Origin: Bacteroides sp.
GTDB lineage: Bacteria > Bacteroidota > Bacteroidia > Bacteroidales > UBA7960
Reading direction: 5' to 3'
Assembly (NCBI GenBank): GCA_036351255.1
Contig: JAZBOS010000136.1
Span: 1-54,254 of the forward strand
DNA: 54,254 bases
Made by a program: the position numbers and the translations under genes. The notes beneath the pieces were generated by a model. That model had not been told where the DNA came from, searched no databases, and saw only the letters and a program-made list of their open reading frames with translations. The stretch's first letter is position 1; each line of letters starts with the position of its first letter. This document shows positions 8,733 to 17,064 of this stretch, piece by piece.

Positions 8733-10076
8733 TTAAAGAAAGTTAAAGAGAAACCCATCAGGATGGCAATGCTTCATTTTCTTTCCGCTACCGCAAGGGC
8801 AAGGTTCATTGCGACCAGGTTTCCTTTTGGGGGCCAATTGCATTTGATCCTTTTTTCTTGCCCATTCCATAACATTTGCCGGAGGCCTTTTTGCTTTCAA
8901 TTCCTTCACCATAAAATCCATGTATGGTTTGGTGTGGCTGAAGAAGCTATAATAATCCCTGCACAGATAACTCAATCCTTTCTCCCCGGAAGGGGTTTTA
9001 ATAAATCGATGCTTAGGGCAATCTCCATGGCAAGCAAATTTAAAACTGCATTGCTTGCAGTAATTGGTCAAAGAGGCTTTCTTGGCCAACCCAAATAAGG
9101 TTTGTGCCGTTGAACCCATCATTTGTTCCAGCGGTTGTTCACGAATATTACCCAAGAAGTGATCTTTATATACAAAATGGTCACACGAATATACATCCCC
9201 GTTGTGCTCCATCACAGCAGCATTTCCGCATTTTTCCGAAAAAACGCACAATCCAGGCATTGTTCCGTACCAATTGGCAAGCGTTACGTCAAAAAGCTGA
9301 ACAAAATAACGCCCCACATCATTGCGCACCCATTCATCAAAAATGGTTGTAATAAATTTCCCAAACTGTCCTTGTTTGACGGACCACTCCGTCACACGGG
9401 CTTCTTCAGGGAATTCGTGGTGTATAAGTTTCTGCTGGAATATGCTTTCATCCGTTGCCTCCCGCTCAACAATAGGGATAAACTGCATAAAAGTGCTTCC
9501 AATTCCCTTCAGAAAATGATAGACTTCCATCGGATATTCTGCATTATACCTGTTAACAACGCTGAGGGTATTAAATTCAACCTTGTGCTTTTTCAGGAGA
9601 TTTATCCCCTCCATTACTTTTCTCCAGGTTGGATGGTCCTGCTTGTCCCTGCGATATTGATCATGCAGTTGTTCAGGTCCGTCAATCGACACCCCTACAA
9701 GAAAATTATTTTCACTTAGAAACACACAAAATTCGTCAGTTAATAGTGTTCCGTTGGTTTGCAGGGAGTTTTCGATCTGTTTGTTCCCAGCGTATTTTTG
9801 TTGAATTGCTAATGCCTTCCGGAAATATTCTATTCCAAGCAAAGTTGGTTCACCTCCTTGCCAGACAAAACTTACCACAGGCACCTTATGTGCCCCAATA
9901 TATTGTTTGATAAAGATCTCAAGCAAATCTTCCTCCAACCTGAAATGAGGTTTCCCCTTATAAAAATTCTTTTTTTCAAGGTAATAACAATAGGTGCAGT
10001 CGAGGTTACACAGGGGCCCAACAGGCTTGAGCATCAAATGAAAGGCATCGGGCGGGACCGGGAACTGGAAATCCAT
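8733..10076 (-). CDS. Anaerobic sulfatase-maturating enzyme (radical SAM, SPASM domain) with C-terminal SEC-C motif
   Basis: Converts the active-site Cys or Ser of sulfatases to C-alpha-formylglycine without oxygen. The radical SAM signature is CNLDCTYCYY (CxxxCxxC) about 23 residues from the chosen start. The family region VSFVWQGGEPTLLG follows, and SPASM-type cysteine clusters lie further on (CGNAAVMEHNGDVYSCDHFV, then CKQCSFKFACHGDCPKHR). The last about 25 residues form a SEC-C zinc motif (EPCPCGSGKKMKHCH). This is an add-on often seen on unrelated proteins, probably metal binding. A start 24 bases upstream (MEFIFQIS) is also possible. It is directly downstream of four sulfatases, three of which have Ser rather than Cys at the modified position, consistent with an enzyme of this class rather than an aerobic FGE. 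Confidence 0.94.
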   Translation of the reverse strand: MDFQFPVPPDAFHLMLKPVGPLCNLDCTYCYYLEKKNFYKGKPHFRLEEDLLEIFIKQYIGAHKVPVVSFVWQGGEPTLLGIEYFRKALAIQQKYAGNKQIENSLQTNGTLLTDEFCVFLSENNFLVGVSIDGPEQLHDQYRRDKQDHPTWRKVMEGINLLKKHKVEFNTLSVVNRYNAEYPMEVYHFLKGIGSTFMQFIPIVEREATDESIFQQKLIHHEFPEEARVTEWSVKQGQFGKFITTIFDEWVRNDVGRYFVQLFDVTLANWYGTMPGLCVFSEKCGNAAVMEHNGDVYSCDHFVYKDHFLGNIREQPLEQMMGSTAQTLFGLAKKASLTNYCKQCSFKFACHGDCPKHRFIKTPSGEKGLSYLCRDYYSFFSHTKPYMDFMVKELKAKRPPANVMEWARKKDQMQLAPKRKPGRNEPCPCGSGKKMKHCHPDGFLFNFL

Positions 10077-10125
10077 AGAGATTTGAAAAATAAATTCCAA
10101 GAAAGAGAATAATTCAAGGCAACCT

Positions 10126-10148
10126 TGTCAAAAGTACTGATTTTGACA
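10126..10148. repeat. Perfect 8-bp inverted repeat between sulfatase and maturase genes
   Basis: TGTCAAAA (10126-10133) and TTTTGACA (10141-10148) flank a 7-base spacer and fill the gap between the two genes, ending exactly at the sulfatase stop codon. There is no T tract on either side, so it is not a standard terminator. It may be an mRNA processing or stability hairpin, or a protein site. Confidence 0.55.
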
Positions 10149-11585
10149 TTACCAGTAAACAGGGTTGTGTTCAACCCTGCCTGGCTCGCGGCGGTTTTGT
10201 CCCGGCACGTTTTTCAGATCATCTCCAAGATCCAGACGAGCCTTTTCAGCAATTCTTTCCAATTCTTCAGCTATTTCCGGGTATTTGGCAAGCACATCAT
10301 AGGCTTCCGCGGGATCTCTTCGCAAATCGTACAGCGCTTTTGGAAACAAAAAATTCTCGTTTGCACTTCCTGGTATGCCGTCATCACCTGGCAAAAAGCC
10401 TTTATATGTGCGACCGGGATGTTCAAAAACCAGCTTCCAGCTTCCGCTTCTCACAGCTTGAAGGCTGTTTTGCCGGTAATAGTAAAGGAATTCTTTCCGG
10501 GGATTTGCTTCAAAGTCACCTTTAAGCAAAGGCAATAAACTAACACCATCAATTTTTTTCCTTGGAAGATCTGCTCCGGTTATCTCTGCAATCGTAGGCA
10601 AAACATCAATACCTGCGGCAAGACGGTTACAAACCTTCCCTGGCTCTATTGTGCCCGGCCACCAAAAAATTGCAGGTACACGCTGGCCACCTTCAAATGT
10701 AGTGCCTTTCCCTTCCCTTAAGCCGCCTGAACTACCTGAATGATTGCCGTAATTAAGCCAGGGACCATTGTCAGATGTAATTATTACCAGGGTATTCTTT
10801 TCAAGTTTAAGGTCTTTTAGTGTTTGAAGAATGCTACCAACACTCCAGTCAAGTTCCATCATCACATCGCCGTAAAGGCCCTGTTCAGATTTGCCTTCAA
10901 AATCTTCGGATACGAAAAGCGGCACGTGTGGCATGGGATGTGCCAGATAAACGAAAAACGGCTTTTTACGTTGGCGTTTAATGAAATCAATGGCCCGCAG
11001 GGTGAAATCGCGAGTGAAATCAGCCTGATTCGGATTGGTTTCAATCACACTGTCGCCTTCAAAAAGTGGTAAAGGCGGATAGTAATTTGGGGTGCCGGGA
11101 TGGAAAGGCCACATATCATTTGAATAAGGAATGCCATAGAACTCATCGAAACCATGATTTAGCGGCAGAAAATCCTTATGATGACCAAGGTGCCATTTAC
11201 CATATACCGCTGTGGCATAATCCTTTTGCTTTAACATTGAAGCGATGGTCATTTCTTCAGGATTCAGCCCTGTGAGTGACGTATGGTCAAAAGCCCAGGC
11301 AATACCAAGCCTGTTTGGATAGCAGCCTGTAAGAAGGCCAGCCCGGGAAGCGCTGCAAACTGCCTGTGGCGAATAAAAATGAGTGAAGGAAAGGCCCTCA
11401 TTGGCCATTTGATCAAGATGCGGAGTGGTAAAACCCAAGGCACCTGTCCGACCCATGTCACCATAGCCCATGTCATCAAGATAAACCAGGATTATATTAG
11501 GGCAAATTTGTTCTTGCTTTTCACCTGGCTGTGAGCAGGAAGCAAGACCTGTCAACAAGGCTGAACCAACAATCACATTTCTCAT
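10149..11585 (-). CDS. S1-type sulfatase, Cys-type (CSASR), lipoprotein
   Basis: Hydrolyses a sulfate ester on a glycan; the position and sugar are not predictable. A short signal ends in a lipobox (TGLASC). The formylglycine motif is CSASR at residues 77-81, followed by GLLTG. Metal-binding and core motifs are present: LVYLDDMGYGD near residue 35, GKWHLGHH, ITSDNGPW and GLREGKGTTFEGGQRVP. At 478 aa the protein is near the common size for this class and has no extra domains. It is the only one of the four sulfatases here with cysteine at the modified position. It starts 11 bases after the preceding sulfatase and is followed by the maturase that would activate it. Confidence 0.93.
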   Translation of the reverse strand: MRNVIVGSALLTGLASCSQPGEKQEQICPNIILVYLDDMGYGDMGRTGALGFTTPHLDQMANEGLSFTHFYSPQAVCSASRAGLLTGCYPNRLGIAWAFDHTSLTGLNPEEMTIASMLKQKDYATAVYGKWHLGHHKDFLPLNHGFDEFYGIPYSNDMWPFHPGTPNYYPPLPLFEGDSVIETNPNQADFTRDFTLRAIDFIKRQRKKPFFVYLAHPMPHVPLFVSEDFEGKSEQGLYGDVMMELDWSVGSILQTLKDLKLEKNTLVIITSDNGPWLNYGNHSGSSGGLREGKGTTFEGGQRVPAIFWWPGTIEPGKVCNRLAAGIDVLPTIAEITGADLPRKKIDGVSLLPLLKGDFEANPRKEFLYYYRQNSLQAVRSGSWKLVFEHPGRTYKGFLPGDDGIPGSANENFLFPKALYDLRRDPAEAYDVLAKYPEIAEELERIAEKARLDLGDDLKNVPGQNRREPGRVEHNPVYW

Positions 11586-11596
11586 GACTTTTTCTT

Positions 11597-13129
11597 TTAT
11601 TTGGTATTATAATTAATAACTGCCTGCAGCTCTTTTTTGATTTCAAAAAGGATTTCAGGTTTCTGCCCTGCCAAGTTAATAGTCTCCCGCCGGTCTTGAA
11701 AAATATTAAACAGCTGATCTCCCGGCTCAAATCCGGTTTCAATTTCCATTGCCCAAGGAACAAAACGGGTTTCCGGCCCCGGGGCAATGTATTTGTATCC
11801 ATCCTCCCTCACATATGCCAAAACACCCATAATTGCCTGCAATACAAGGCCCTGACTTCCAGAATCATTTAATCCTATCAGGGTTTCCCAATGATTTTGA
11901 CTATCCATGGCGGCTTTGTGGTCATAATCCTGGCCTAAAAAAGCAGCGAAAGAAGCAAGAAAGTCCAGATGGCTGAACAGCGCCTCTGAGATCTTTCCCG
12001 CTTCGATAAATCCCGGCCATTGCACTATCAGGGGAACCCGGCTACCGGCTTCCAACACGCTGTATTTTCCACCCCTGAAAGGGCCGAATGGATTATGATA
12101 GCCAAGTTTATCGGCAGCAAAATCAGCATAACCATCATCAAGCACAGGACCGTTGTCGGAAGTGAAGATAATAATTGTTTTTTCGAGTAACCTGCGTTTT
12201 TGAAGCGCTTCAACAATTGCCCCAACCGTCCAATCGAGCTGCACCATCATTTCACCTCGTGGTCCGTAGGATGTTATACCCTGAAAACGCTCATGGACGA
12301 TGCGTGGCACATGAATATCAACAGGGGCAAAATACATAAAAAACGGTTTTCCATTTTGCCTGTCAATAAAATTTACCGCCTTATCCACCAGCATATCAGC
12401 AATGTCTTCATCACGCCAAAGGGCCGACTCCCCTCCTTTCATAAATCCGATGCGGCTGATACCATTGGTTATGGTTTGATCATGGCCATAGGTATACATC
12501 ATTTTTAGCAATTCCGGATGATCGTATCCCGTAGGTCTGTCGCCCACCTTTTCTTTAAAGTCAACTTGAATAGGATCATCGGAATCAAGATTAACAACCC
12601 TGTTGTTTTCCACATATACTGTTGGAACCCTGTCATTGGTCGCAGGAATCAGCCAGGCGTAGTCAAAGCCCACTTCCAGCGGGCCTGGAGAAAGGATTCC
12701 ATTCCAGTCGGTTACATTATCATTTCCAAAACCCAAATGCCATTTCCCAATCACAGATGTGGCGTAGCCAGCCCTTTTCATTACGGATGGCCAGGTTTCC
12801 TTTCCAGACTGTATCAAGGCAGGAAGGTCGGCATTGGCCACATTTCGGCCGGGTGACCGCCAGGCATATTCGCCTGTCAACATCGAAAATCTTGAAGGGG
12901 TACTCGTGGCTGCGGGGGAATAAGCGTTGGTAAACATAAGCCCATTCCGGGCAAGGCGGTCAATGTTCGGCGTGGGTATCCTGCCCTCGTAAACACCTAT
13001 ATCACCATACCCAACGTCATCACTATAAATAATAATTACATTCGGCAGGCGCCCTTCTTTTTCATGCGCCCCTTTGCATGCCGGTAAAATGTTAGCAGCG
13101 AGAAGCGAATAAATTACTGTTCTTTTCAT
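11597..13129 (-). CDS. S1-type sulfatase, Ser-type (STPSR), lipoprotein
   Basis: A glycan sulfatase of 510 aa. The signal peptide ends in a lipobox-like ILPAC. The modified-residue motif is STPSR (residues 76-80) followed by FSMLTG, so serine must be oxidised to formylglycine. This needs the anaerobic maturase encoded two genes downstream. Other core motifs are IIIYSDDVGYGDIG, GKWHLGFG, FTSDNGPVLDDGY and PFGPFRGGKYSVLEAGSRVP. The long region between GKWHLG and the histidine motif (PVDIHVPR) is typical of exo-acting sulfatases. The sulfate position (galactose, GlcNAc or other) cannot be assigned from sequence alone. It lies between two other sulfatases with gaps of 30 and 11 bases. Confidence 0.93.
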   Translation of the reverse strand: MKRTVIYSLLAANILPACKGAHEKEGRLPNVIIIYSDDVGYGDIGVYEGRIPTPNIDRLARNGLMFTNAYSPAATSTPSRFSMLTGEYAWRSPGRNVANADLPALIQSGKETWPSVMKRAGYATSVIGKWHLGFGNDNVTDWNGILSPGPLEVGFDYAWLIPATNDRVPTVYVENNRVVNLDSDDPIQVDFKEKVGDRPTGYDHPELLKMMYTYGHDQTITNGISRIGFMKGGESALWRDEDIADMLVDKAVNFIDRQNGKPFFMYFAPVDIHVPRIVHERFQGITSYGPRGEMMVQLDWTVGAIVEALQKRRLLEKTIIIFTSDNGPVLDDGYADFAADKLGYHNPFGPFRGGKYSVLEAGSRVPLIVQWPGFIEAGKISEALFSHLDFLASFAAFLGQDYDHKAAMDSQNHWETLIGLNDSGSQGLVLQAIMGVLAYVREDGYKYIAPGPETRFVPWAMEIETGFEPGDQLFNIFQDRRETINLAGQKPEILFEIKKELQAVINYNTK

Positions 13130-13159
13130 TAGTAGAAAATAAAAAATCCGGTTAATCTT

Positions 13160-15427
13160 CTATTTCACAATAATCTCATCGACAAACAACCAGGCAGGCT
13201 GGCCTTCTCCTGGGTGCCCCGATGGGCAGGCCCCGAAATTGCGGGCTGTTATCCTTAAAAAGCGAGCCTCCAGGTTCTCAAATTGCATAAAAAAATCGAC
13301 GGCCTGAGGCAGGTCATTAACAACCGGGGGGCTGGTTTTGCCTGCTTCAATATAGGTTTTCCCATCCAACGAAATTTCCAGCTTTACCCATTGTGGAGCA
13401 AAAACCCAATCAACATGGCGTTGCAAGGTTCCAAGGGTAAGGCTGTTGATTGCTTGAACCTCTTCCAAATCAATAGTGGCCACCACATCCTCGCCCTGAA
13501 AGCCATGCCAGTTTGGCCTGAGCATAATTGAGCCCCGCAGGCCATCGGTCAGAATATTTGGTGCGTTGGCCATAAACCTTGGATTAGGTTGATGTTTATA
13601 CATTACATCACGTCCACTGGCCTTGTGAAAATGGAACTCTTGTTCAGCAGGAATACCCATCAGATGACCATCCCTGAAGGCCCGGGCTTTCAAAGTCAAA
13701 GATTGATTAATTTCAACCGGCCCTGAATATTTCAGGGAATTCATATCAGGTTCGGTCCCATCGGTAGTATAAACGATTCCACCCCCTTCAAGATCAGTAT
13801 TAAGCACTACCAGTAAGCGACCACCGAGAGATTGCGGGACAAACAAAACCCTGAAATATCCCTGCCCATCCAAAATATTCAAGGCCAGATTATCCTCATT
13901 CTCGATAATTAATTCACGTAGGCGGGATTTCAAGCCATCAATAATACCCTTATACTCAGAATCTGAGTATAGGTTTTCAATTTCAAGCGAGTCTTTCTCA
14001 AGATCAAAAAACTCCCACTCATCAATATCATAATAGAAGCGAATGAGTTTATAACGGCCATCAAAAATACCGAAATGCCTTTTCACGGAATGTTCACCGG
14101 GGTATTCATAATAATGATAATACACGGCATCCCGCCAATTGTCGGACATATCACCTTGCACCAGAGGCACCAACGAGCGGCCCTGCATATCCAGTGGCAC
14201 TTCCAGCCCGGCCACTTCCAGGAAGGTGGGGCCATGGTCAATATTCTGAACTAGTTCAGTAACTTTTCCTTTTTTTTTAAAGCCTTTCGGCAGACGCATA
14301 AGCAGTGGGGTACGGAAAGACTCCTCATACATAAAGCGCTTGTCGTACCAACCATGCTCACCCATGTAAAATCCCTGATCAGAAGTATATACCACGAGGG
14401 TATTCTCTAGCAGGCCCTTTTCTTCCAGGTAGTTGAGCAAACGCCCCACATTCTCATCGAGCGATCGCACACAGGCCAAATAGTCACGCATATAGCGCTG
14501 GTATTTCCATTCACTCAACTCGTTACCATTCAAATTAGCTGCTTTGAATTCTTCAATAATTGGCATATAGTGGTTATCCCAACGCTGGCGCTGTCCATGT
14601 GTCATTCTGCCATATTCCCCATCGCGATACCATTGGCCGAGGCGGGTTTGAATTTCCTGCTCCGGATCAGCCATTTTCAGGTCATAGACAAGATCCATAT
14701 CACCGGAATGAATGCTCATTCGTTGCTGCGCTGCTGCTCCACGCCCCTGGTAATCATCATAGAAAGTAGGCGGAAGCGGATAGGTCATTTCTTTAAACTC
14801 ATCTAAGTGCGTGGTATCGGGCATCCATTCACGGTGCATAGCCTTGTGATTAATCATTAACATGAAAGGCTTTTGGTGATCCCATTGCTCCTCAAGCCAT
14901 TCGATGCTGAATTGGGTTATCAAGTTGGTCACATAGCCTTCGTGCCTTACCCCCTGCCCCATTTCTATAAAATCGGGGTTGTAATAATGCCCTTGTCCGG
15001 GCAGGATGTTCCAGTAGTCAAAACCTGTGGGATCGCTTTGCAAGTGCCACTTGCCTATCAGGGCAGTTTGATATCCGCCTTGCTGCAATAATTTCGGGAA
15101 GGTTTCCTGGCTCCCATCGAAAATATCCTCGTTGGTAAGCTGACCATTGGCATGGCTGTGCTTGCCCGTGAGCAGCGTAGCACGGCTTGGAGCGCTAATA
15201 GAATTTGAAACAAAGCTGTTGGTGAAAATTACACCTTCACTGGCAATACGGTCAAGGTTTGGTGTTTCAATGAATCGATTATCGTAAGCGCTCAGTGTCT
15301 GAAACGAATGATCATCAGTAAGGATAAACAAGATGTTGGGTCTTCCAGTTTCCGGGGTTTTAAACATCTGACAACCCGATACCGAAAGCAAAGCCAGACC
15401 TGTAACCGTAAGAGCTGAATTCTTCAT
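13160..15427 (-). CDS. S1-type sulfatase resembling N-acetylglucosamine-6-O-sulfatases, Ser-type, with C-terminal chitobiase-type and discoidin-like modules
   Basis: A lipoprotein (SVSGC) of 755 aa. The motif is SAPSR (residues 78-82) with ATLLTGKHSHANG. The central insert (MSIHSGDMDLVYDLKM, then YQRYMRDYLACVRSLDENVG and TSDQGFYMGEHGWYDKRFMY) is characteristic of the sulfatase subfamily containing bacterial GlcNAc-6-O-sulfatases and human GNS. GlcNAc-6-sulfate, a common N-glycan antenna modification, is therefore the best guess. After about residue 530 come a chitobiase-type domain (YTTDGTEP) and a discoidin-like domain ending GQPAWLFVDEIIVK, nearly the same ending as in the GH20 and phosphodiesterase-like genes of this window. 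Subfamily assignment is from memory of motifs, not a search. Confidence 0.9.
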   Translation of the reverse strand: MKNSALTVTGLALLSVSGCQMFKTPETGRPNILFILTDDHSFQTLSAYDNRFIETPNLDRIASEGVIFTNSFVSNSISAPSRATLLTGKHSHANGQLTNEDIFDGSQETFPKLLQQGGYQTALIGKWHLQSDPTGFDYWNILPGQGHYYNPDFIEMGQGVRHEGYVTNLITQFSIEWLEEQWDHQKPFMLMINHKAMHREWMPDTTHLDEFKEMTYPLPPTFYDDYQGRGAAAQQRMSIHSGDMDLVYDLKMADPEQEIQTRLGQWYRDGEYGRMTHGQRQRWDNHYMPIIEEFKAANLNGNELSEWKYQRYMRDYLACVRSLDENVGRLLNYLEEKGLLENTLVVYTSDQGFYMGEHGWYDKRFMYEESFRTPLLMRLPKGFKKKGKVTELVQNIDHGPTFLEVAGLEVPLDMQGRSLVPLVQGDMSDNWRDAVYYHYYEYPGEHSVKRHFGIFDGRYKLIRFYYDIDEWEFFDLEKDSLEIENLYSDSEYKGIIDGLKSRLRELIIENEDNLALNILDGQGYFRVLFVPQSLGGRLLVVLNTDLEGGGIVYTTDGTEPDMNSLKYSGPVEINQSLTLKARAFRDGHLMGIPAEQEFHFHKASGRDVMYKHQPNPRFMANAPNILTDGLRGSIMLRPNWHGFQGEDVVATIDLEEVQAINSLTLGTLQRHVDWVFAPQWVKLEISLDGKTYIEAGKTSPPVVNDLPQAVDFFMQFENLEARFLRITARNFGACPSGHPGEGQPAWLFVDEIIVK

Positions 15428-15466
15428 ACTAAAGGTTTTTCAGTTTTTCTGCCAAATTTTAACTTC

Positions 15467-17017
15467 CTAATCAAAAACAAAATTGAATTTCTTGATTGCA
15501 GCCGGCGTGTGAAAATCTTTCATTTTTTGTTCAATATGGTGGACTATTTCCGGATATTCTGCAGCCACATTGTACTGTTCCTGTATATCACTTTCCAGAT
15601 CATACAATTCAATTTCCCTATTTCCCTGAAAAATATTCTTTCGTATACCTTTCCATTTACCCCACCTTACCGCCTGTTGTCCACCATATTCATGTAATTC
15701 CCAATAGAGATATTCGTGGGTTGGCTGTTCTTCATCCAGCAGTTCGGGTAGGAAGCTTATACCATCGGTTTCAATACCGGGCTCAATGCCGGCAATTTCA
15801 CAGAATGTAGGCAACACATCCCAAAAGGCAGAAACATGGTGCGAAATCCTTCCCGGCTCGATTTTACCCGGCCAGCTGGCTACCATGGGCACCCTTATGC
15901 CGCCTTCGTGTAAAAATCCTTTGCTCCAACCGTATTCGTTCTTAAACGGCCTGTTGCTATCGAAAAACGGCGAATCGGCTCCCCCACTGAATGAAGGGCC
16001 ATTGTCGGAAGTAAAAATGATCAGCGTATTGTCATAGACACCCATTTCTTTCAGTTGTTTCACAAGCAATCCAATTTGTTCATCCAGGTATGAAACCATA
16101 GCGGCATAGGCTGCCCTGGGATAACGATTCGGGAAGTAGCCAAAACGGCCGTCATAGGGCTCTTCATCACCAAACTTCTCCACATAATAATCAACCCACC
16201 CTTGTGGTGCCTGCAAAGGAACATGCGGAATGGGCGTTGCCCAGTAAAGGAAAATGGGTTTCCCTGTTTTATTGGGATTATTTTGATTAATATACCTTGT
16301 CATAGCCTCGAACATCACATCCGGGGCATACTCATTCAGGTTAAAAGGGGTGTAAACGCTTTCATCGTAAAGATCAGCACCCTGATCTAGACTGGTATGT
16401 GGCGCCACAGTATCATTGTTTAAATATACCCGGTTAAAATTTTCGTAAAGATGTAACGGATAATAGGTATGTGCCTGCCGCTGGCAATTGTATCCGAAAA
16501 AATAATCAAAGCCCATTTTTGGCGGCACGCTCTCTGTATGTGGAGCACCCAAACCCCATTTCCCGATCAAAGCAGTGTAATAACCGGCCTCATTAAGCAA
16601 ATGCGCAAGGGTTACGGTGCCTAGTGCCATAGGATGCTGCCCTTCAAGGGTCGAATCCACCAGCATTGACCTATAATCTCTTACATTGCCCCGCTCAGCC
16701 CATTCTTCATTGCCCCGGATCTGAGAATTTCCTGTATGAAGGCCTGTGAGCAATACATTTCTTGCAGGCGCAGAAACCGGCGCCCCAGTGTAATGCTGGG
16801 TAAACATGACACCCGAGCGAGCCAACATGTCGATATTTGGGGTTTCGATCTTCGTCTGCCCATAGCATCCAAGCTCCCCATAACCCAGGTCATCGGCAAG
16901 AATATAAATAATATTGGGCAGCTGCGGTCCATCTGAAGCACCGGGCATACTGTACGACTGGGGTATCATGCCACTAGCTACCCCAAGTCCGGATAACAGA
17001 AGGTACTTGCTTTTCAT
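15467..17017 (-). CDS. S1-type sulfatase with an unusual SAPAR active-site motif
   Basis: A 516-aa sulfatase with an N-terminal signal peptide (MKSKYLLLSGLGVASG). The active-site motif reads SAPAR (residues 82-86) followed by NVLLTGLHTGNSQIRGN. The fourth motif position is Ala where Ser is usual, so processing efficiency could differ. The rest is intact: IYILADDLGYGELGCYG, GKWGLGAPH, TPIPHVPLQAP, FTSDNGPSFSGGAD and GFLHEGGIRVPM. It resembles the arylsulfatase-like subfamilies with the HTG-x-x-x-IRGN stretch. The substrate is unknown. It is the first of four consecutive sulfatases, 47 bases after the GH95 gene. Confidence 0.9.
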   Translation of the reverse strand: MKSKYLLLSGLGVASGMIPQSYSMPGASDGPQLPNIIYILADDLGYGELGCYGQTKIETPNIDMLARSGVMFTQHYTGAPVSAPARNVLLTGLHTGNSQIRGNEEWAERGNVRDYRSMLVDSTLEGQHPMALGTVTLAHLLNEAGYYTALIGKWGLGAPHTESVPPKMGFDYFFGYNCQRQAHTYYPLHLYENFNRVYLNNDTVAPHTSLDQGADLYDESVYTPFNLNEYAPDVMFEAMTRYINQNNPNKTGKPIFLYWATPIPHVPLQAPQGWVDYYVEKFGDEEPYDGRFGYFPNRYPRAAYAAMVSYLDEQIGLLVKQLKEMGVYDNTLIIFTSDNGPSFSGGADSPFFDSNRPFKNEYGWSKGFLHEGGIRVPMVASWPGKIEPGRISHHVSAFWDVLPTFCEIAGIEPGIETDGISFLPELLDEEQPTHEYLYWELHEYGGQQAVRWGKWKGIRKNIFQGNREIELYDLESDIQEQYNVAAEYPEIVHHIEQKMKDFHTPAAIKKFNFVFD

Positions 17018-17064
17018 ATCAATATTTTTTTCAATAAAGGATTAATTTAAATGATTTACTCAGC

